From contig CAZIDB010000041.1 of NCBI GenBank assembly GCA_964537965.1, forward strand, positions 1 to 26,055: a stretch of DNA of 26,055 nucleotides, written 5' to 3'. Of the stretch, positions 22,153 to 26,055 are shown in pieces. The notes under the pieces are model-generated. The model was not told the origin of the DNA and did no database searches. It saw nothing but the letters and a program-made list of their open reading frames with translations. The DNA is from SURF-24 sp964537965 (GTDB taxonomy: Bacteria; Bacteroidota; Ignavibacteria; Ignavibacteriales; SURF-24). The position numbers and the translations under genes were made by a program. The first letter of the stretch is position 1. The number at the start of each line of letters is the position of its first letter.

Positions 22153-22797
22153 ATGACCAAATACGGATATTCCACAATTGGATATGTAACTTTAATCGTT
22201 TTCATTCTTGCAGTTGCTGCAATTTTTCTTAATAATAATTTCATAAGAATTCCGCTTATTATAATTGCGGTTTTTTTACTTATTTTTACGCTAAATTTTT
22301 TCAGAGATCCTGAAAGAAATGTTCCATCTGCAGATAATATAGTTGTTTCGCCTGCTGATGGGAAAGTTATTGTTGTTAAAGAAGTTCTTGACGACAGATT
22401 TATTAATGGAAAGGCAATTCAGATTTCAATTTTTATGTCGCCGTTAAATGTACACGTTAACAGGATACCGGTCAGTGGAAAACTTGATTACCTGAGATAT
22501 ATTGAGGGTGATTATTTAATAGCAAGCGATGATAAAGCTTCCGATAAAAATGAAAGAGCCGAGTTTGGAATTTCCGGTAAGTATGGAAAAATTCTTTTTA
22601 CCCAGGTAGCCGGATATGTTGCACGCAGAATTGTGTACGAAGTTAAAGTTGGCGACAATGTTAAAATGGGAGAAAGGTTTGGTATGATTAAATTCGGAAG
22701 CAGGGTTGATGTAGTAGCACCTGTTGATTGGAAAATAAAAGTTAAAGTTCACGATAAGGTAGTTGCCGGAGAAACAATTTTATTTGAGTATAAATAA
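22153..22797 (+). CDS. psd: phosphatidylserine decarboxylase (short, single-chain-precursor type)
   Basis: This pyruvoyl enzyme converts phosphatidylserine to phosphatidylethanolamine at the inner membrane. The 214-residue protein is the short 'archaeal-type' form with N-terminal membrane segments (about 11-28 and 31-48). It continues with FFRDPERNVP, VVSPADGKV (64-72), SIFMSPLNVHVNRIPVSG (92-109) and VARRIVYEVKVGD. The self-cleavage site is Gly182-Ser183 in MIKFGSRVDV, where Ser183 becomes the pyruvoyl group. It begins seven bases after the PurC-like stop without an obvious ribosome site. pssA, which makes its substrate, follows after 5 bases. Confidence 0.96.
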   Translation: MTKYGYSTIGYVTLIVFILAVAAIFLNNNFIRIPLIIIAVFLLIFTLNFFRDPERNVPSADNIVVSPADGKVIVVKEVLDDRFINGKAIQISIFMSPLNVHVNRIPVSGKLDYLRYIEGDYLIASDDKASDKNERAEFGISGKYGKILFTQVAGYVARRIVYEVKVGDNVKMGERFGMIKFGSRVDVVAPVDWKIKVKVHDKVVAGETILFEYK

Positions 22798-22802
22798 AGA
22801 TT

Positions 22803-23540
22803 ATGAGAAACATACGTATCACGCGTTCAATTGTCCCGAATCTGTTTACAACATTAAATATGTTCAGCGGATTCGTTTCGATTATCTATTCTAATGAACA
22901 TAGGTTCTTTGCTGCCTCAGTTATGATAATTATTGCCACGCTGTTTGATGCGCTGGATGGAATTATGGCTAGATTAACAAAATCCAGCAGTGAATTCGGC
23001 GTTGAACTGGATTCACTTTCGGATTTGGTTAGCTTTGGTGTTGCACCGGCGTTTTTAATCTACCAGATACATCTTTTTCAATACGGTGTTGTAGGAATAG
23101 TAATAAGTTCTTTCCTTATGATTGCCGGTGGTTTGAGACTCGCAAGATTTAATGTCCAGCTGGTAGGGTTTGACAAACCTTATTTTGTAGGGCTGCCGAT
23201 TCCGTCATCAGCAATTACAATTGCTTCGTTCATTTTAGTTTACTATAAAAACGATGGCGGGTTAGGCACCTGGGCAGTTTATATAATTCCAATGGTTATT
23301 GTTCTTTCTTTACTAATGGTTAGCAGAATTCGTTACGAAACTATCCCGAAGTTTTCAAAAAAAGGTTTGAAAGAACGGCCTTATTCTGCCGCATTTATAC
23401 TTGTTTCCATCATTTTAATTGCGGTAACAAAGGGGCAGGCGATTTTCTATATCTTTGTTTTAATTATCGTTATTGGTATTTTGAGGTACACTATTAGTCT
23501 GTTTAAGACAAAAGAAAATCACGTTGAAATTGATAAATAA
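22803..23540 (+). CDS. pssA: CDP-diacylglycerol-serine O-phosphatidyltransferase
   Basis: The enzyme joins CDP-diacylglycerol and serine to give phosphatidylserine, the substrate of the psd product encoded just upstream. The 245-residue integral membrane protein starts RSIVPNLFTTLNMFSGF, typical of PssA, and carries the complete CDP-alcohol phosphotransferase motif D-x2-DG-x2-AR-x8-G-x3-D-x3-D in DALDGIMARL through LDSLSD, just after the second hydrophobic segment. Later segments include APAFLIYQ, GGLRLARFNV and FVGLPIPSSA, all PssA-specific. It is preceded by psd (5 bases) and followed by purS (17 bases). Confidence 0.97.
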   Translation: MRNIRITRSIVPNLFTTLNMFSGFVSIIYSNEHRFFAASVMIIIATLFDALDGIMARLTKSSSEFGVELDSLSDLVSFGVAPAFLIYQIHLFQYGVVGIVISSFLMIAGGLRLARFNVQLVGFDKPYFVGLPIPSSAITIASFILVYYKNDGGLGTWAVYIIPMVIVLSLLMVSRIRYETIPKFSKKGLKERPYSAAFILVSIILIAVTKGQAIFYIFVLIIVIGILRYTISLFKTKENHVEIDK

Positions 23541-23557
23541 TTTTTTTTTGAGGAATA

Positions 23558-23809
23558 ATGTTCAAAGCTACTGTTATTATTAAGAGAAGACCTTCTATAC
23601 TTGATCCGCAGGGAAAAGCAGTTGAACAAGGCGCTAAACTTTTAGGTTTTAATAATATTGATCAAACCAGGATTGGCAAGTACATAGAATTTTTTGTAAA
23701 TGTTGATGAGAAAACCACTGCCGTAAAAGAAGTGGAGGAATATTGCAATAAGCTGCTCGCTAACCCGATTATGGAGGATTACCATTACGATTTGGAAGAG
23801 ATTAAATGA
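23558..23809 (+). CDS. purS: phosphoribosylformylglycinamidine synthase subunit PurS
   Basis: PurS is the small bridging subunit of the three-part FGAM synthetase (PurL-PurQ-PurS). The 83-residue protein has the standard pattern: ATVIIKRRPSILDPQGKAVEQG at the start, GKYIEFFV in the middle and CNKLLANPIMEDYHYDL at the end. GAGGA lies a few bases before the ATG. Its last bases overlap the purQ start by four (ATGA). Presence of PurS implies that the organism uses the small type of PurL, encoded elsewhere. Confidence 0.96.
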   Translation: MFKATVIIKRRPSILDPQGKAVEQGAKLLGFNNIDQTRIGKYIEFFVNVDEKTTAVKEVEEYCNKLLANPIMEDYHYDLEEIK

Positions 23810-24513
23810 AAATAAAATTCGCTGTTGTTGTCTTTCCCGGTTCCAACTGTGACCACGATGCTTATTATTCGCTTAAAAAAGTACTTGGTTATGATGTCGT
23901 CTTCCTGTGGCATAAAGATAAAGACCTGCAAAATGCCGATGTAGTAATTTTACCCGGAGGTTTTTCTTATGGAGATTACTTAAGAACCGGTTCAATTGCA
24001 CGCTTCTCTCCGATTATGGAAAATGTAATTTCTTTTGCTGAGAAAGGTGGAACTGTTATTGGTATTTGCAATGGCTTCCAGATTCTGCTTGAAGCAGGAT
24101 TATTACCCGGTGTACTAATTCAGAATAGTTCTCTTAAGTTTATTTGCAAAGACCTTTACCTTAAAACCGAAAATAAAAAAACAATTTTCACCAGCGATTT
24201 CGGAAACGATATAATTAAAGTACCAGTTGCTCACGGAGATGGTAATTATTTTGCCGACTCTGAAACTCTGGAAGATTTAATAAAGTATAATCAGATAGTT
24301 TTTAAGTACTGTTCAAAGGATGGTGAAATATCGGACGAATATAATCCGAACGGTTCAAAACTTAACATTGCGGGTATTATAAACAAAAGAGGAAATATTC
24401 TTGGAATGATGCCTCACCCTGAAAGAGTATGTGACCCGGTTTTAAGAAGAACAGACGGCAGATTTGTTTTTACATCTGTTGCTAAAAATATTTTGGAAAA
24501 ATTAGAAATTTAA
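23806..24513 (+). CDS. purQ: phosphoribosylformylglycinamidine synthase subunit PurQ (glutaminase)
   Basis: PurQ hydrolyses glutamine and passes ammonia to PurL for the conversion of FGAR to FGAM. The 235-residue class I amidotransferase has VVVFPGSNCDHDAYY at the start, LPGGFSYGDYLRTGSIAR (49-66), the nucleophile Cys88 in GICNGFQILLEAGLLPG, and His204 and Glu206 in MPHPERVCD, so the catalytic triad is complete. It overlaps purS by four bases, as expected for subunits made in equal amounts. tatA follows 12 bases later. Confidence 0.98.
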   Translation: MKIKFAVVVFPGSNCDHDAYYSLKKVLGYDVVFLWHKDKDLQNADVVILPGGFSYGDYLRTGSIARFSPIMENVISFAEKGGTVIGICNGFQILLEAGLLPGVLIQNSSLKFICKDLYLKTENKKTIFTSDFGNDIIKVPVAHGDGNYFADSETLEDLIKYNQIVFKYCSKDGEISDEYNPNGSKLNIAGIINKRGNILGMMPHPERVCDPVLRRTDGRFVFTSVAKNILEKLEI

Positions 24514-24525
24514 ATAGAGGTTAAT

Positions 24526-24717
24526 ATGTTTGGAAATCTGGGTACCGGCGAAATAATTCTTATTATTCTTGCTATACTTATTCTTTTTGGCGCCAAGAAA
24601 ATTCCTGAGTTGGCTCAAGGTATTGGCAAAGGAATGAAAGAATTCAAAAAAGCTCTTAAAGATGTTGAAGATGAAGTAAAGAGTCCTGATAAACCTTCTT
24701 CTTCAGAAAAGAAATAG
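24526..24717 (+). CDS. tatA: twin-arginine translocase subunit TatA/TatE
   Basis: TatA forms the pore-like assembly that lets folded proteins with twin-arginine signals cross the inner membrane. The 63-residue protein has a short N-terminal part with the usual Gly-Glu hinge (GTGEIILIILAILILFGAKKIPEL), one membrane helix (about 8-21), the FGxKKxPE junction, an amphipathic helix (GIGKGMKEFKKAL), and an acidic, Ser/Lys-rich tail. AGAGG precedes the ATG. tatC is not in the window. It lies between purQ and gatA on the same strand with short gaps. Confidence 0.95.
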   Translation: MFGNLGTGEIILIILAILILFGAKKIPELAQGIGKGMKEFKKALKDVEDEVKSPDKPSSSEKK

Positions 24718-24764
24718 GTTCTCGCTGCAAGGTTGTTTAATACATTCATTCACGGACTACATTA

Positions 24765-26055
24765 TTGATTATCTATAGAAATTATTTTGATAAACTTGAT
24801 AAGATCCGATCAGGAGAGATTTCACTTAAAGAAAATGTAAAATATTTTCTTGAGACAATTGAAAAAAAGAAATCTCTTAATGCTTTCAATTTTGTTTTTG
24901 CAAATGATGCGTTAAAAGATGCAGAAATTATTGAAAGGAAAATTAAAGAAGGTAATCACGGTAAATTAGCCGGAATGGTTATAGCAATTAAAGATGTACT
25001 TGCTTATAAGGATAAACCTCTCACCTGCTCTTCAAACATCCTTAAAAATTTTATCTCCGTTTATAATGCTACGGCAATCCGGAAAATAATTGATGAAGAT
25101 GCAATTATAATAGGCAAGACAAACTGCGATGAATTTGCTATGGGTTCATCAAATGAAAACTCCGCATTCGGAAATGTTCTTAACCCGGTAGATAATTCTT
25201 ACGTTCCCGGCGGTTCAAGCGGTGGCTCGGCAGTAGCTGTTGCCGCAGGTTTATGTGATGTTTCACTTGGTACGGATACAGGCGGTTCAATCAGGCAGCC
25301 AGCTTCATTTTGCGGTATTTACGGTTTAAAGCCTACTTACGGAAGAGTATCTCGTTTAGGACTTACAGCCTTTGCTTCTTCATTTGATTCGATTGGTCCT
25401 TTCGCAAATAATGTTGAAGACATTGCATTGGTTTTGCAGGTTATTTCCGGTAAAGATGAAATGGATTCTACTTCCGCAGATAAAGAGGTGCCGGATTTTA
25501 TATCTTTGTCTGATATAAACTATAAACCGGTAATTGGCATTCCAAAAGAATATTTCGGCCAAGGATTAGATAAAGAAGTAAGACAACTTATTGATGACAA
25601 AATAAATGAGATTAAATCCAAAGGTTTTGAGATTAAGAATATTTCACTTCCTAATACCGAGTACTCAATTGCCACTTATTATATTTTAACCACGGCAGAG
25701 GCTTCTTCAAATTTAGCAAGGTTTGATGGGGCAAGATATGGATACAGGCATAAAGATTCTTCTTCATTAAAACAAATGTATGAGCAATCCCGGACGGAAG
25801 GATTTGGTGCAGAAGTTAAGCGAAGGATTATGCTTGGTACTTATGTTTTATCTGCAGGCTATTATGATGCTTATTACCGTAAAGCTCAGAAAGTAAGGCG
25901 CCTGCTTAAAAATGATTTTGACAATGCATTTAAACAGGTTGATTTAATTCTTACTCCAACTTCTCCGTTTCCTGCTTTTAAAGTTGGAGAAAAATCTAAT
26001 GACCCATTGGCAATGTATTTAAGCGATATTTATACAACATCAGCCAATCTTGCCG
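24765..26055 (+). CDS. gatA: aspartyl/glutamyl-tRNA amidotransferase subunit A (3' end outside window)
   Basis: GatA is the amidase subunit of GatCAB. It frees ammonia from glutamine so that Glu-tRNA(Gln) or Asp-tRNA(Asn) is converted to the amidated form. 430 codons are visible. The amidase-signature triad is complete: Lys76 in VIAIKDVL, Ser151 in GGSSGGSA and Ser175 in TDTGGSIRQP, with spacing identical to that of known GatA proteins. The N-terminal helix LDKIRSGEISLKENVKYFL fits the family. The start is TTG at 24765: the frame is closed just upstream by TAA and no ATG or GTG occurs before the conserved N-terminus. No clear ribosome site is seen. About 50 residues should be missing at the 3' end. 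Confidence 0.95.
   Translation, partial: MIIYRNYFDKLDKIRSGEISLKENVKYFLETIEKKKSLNAFNFVFANDALKDAEIIERKIKEGNHGKLAGMVIAIKDVLAYKDKPLTCSSNILKNFISVYNATAIRKIIDEDAIIIGKTNCDEFAMGSSNENSAFGNVLNPVDNSYVPGGSSGGSAVAVAAGLCDVSLGTDTGGSIRQPASFCGIYGLKPTYGRVSRLGLTAFASSFDSIGPFANNVEDIALVLQVISGKDEMDSTSADKEVPDFISLSDINYKPVIGIPKEYFGQGLDKEVRQLIDDKINEIKSKGFEIKNISLPNTEYSIATYYILTTAEASSNLARFDGARYGYRHKDSSSLKQMYEQSRTEGFGAEVKRRIMLGTYVLSAGYYDAYYRKAQKVRRLLKNDFDNAFKQVDLILTPTSPFPAFKVGEKSNDPLAMYLSDIYTTSANLA

Overview
The window comes from an AT-rich, Gram-negative-type bacterium, most likely a member of the Ignavibacteria (Bacteroidota/Chlorobi group). Two things point there. The 1265-residue secreted protein ends in a type IX secretion sorting domain with the NYPNPFNPST signature common in that lineage. 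Many genes, but not all, have a clear Shine-Dalgarno site, and the chaperonin operon carries an HrcA/CIRCE operator. This assignment is inference. There is one assembly gap of 100 Ns (9559-9658). No rRNA, tRNA, CRISPR array or insertion sequence was recognised, and no gene-free stretch exceeds 300 bases.

Layout. (1) 1-3385, minus strand: the 5' part of an OPT-family oligopeptide transporter with its own promoter, preceded by a tight run of CPBP membrane protease, pdxJ (vitamin B6), a TIGR02757/DUF2400 protein and a 57-residue membrane protein. (2) 3435-5541, plus strand: promoter, CIRCE, groES, groEL and terminator. (3) 5571-9495, minus strand: a very small membrane/lipoprotein-like ORF and a modular T9SS-exported protein (Fn3-like domain, three 74-residue repeats, beta-helix, cohesin-like/dockerin-like modules, sorting domain). 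(4) 9541-17663, minus strand: an exopolysaccharide assembly and export operon. In transcription order it holds a short SLBB protein, a Wzc-like tyrosine kinase, a long multi-SLBB export protein, a Wzz-like chain-length protein, UDP-glucuronate decarboxylase and a MurJ/MviN-type flippase cut by the gap. (5) 17725-21338, minus strand: ybaB-recR (recombination), a SAM methyltransferase, two tandem related lipoproteins and ftsX. (6) 21401-26055, plus strand: a divergent operon with a degenerate PurC-like protein, psd and pssA (phosphatidylethanolamine synthesis), purS and purQ (FGAM synthetase subunits), tatA, and gatA running off the end.

Most genes are packed head to tail with 1-5 nt overlaps or gaps of about 10 nt. 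Seven genes appear to use non-ATG starts: TTG for uxs, wzz, purC-like and gatA; GTG for the kinase and recR; and ATT for one lipoprotein that ordinary gene callers would truncate. I see no clearly new defence or mobile system. The items most worth a second look are the ATT-started lipoprotein with its tandem paralogue, the degenerate PurC homologue, the small ORFs, and the gap at the end of the polysaccharide operon.
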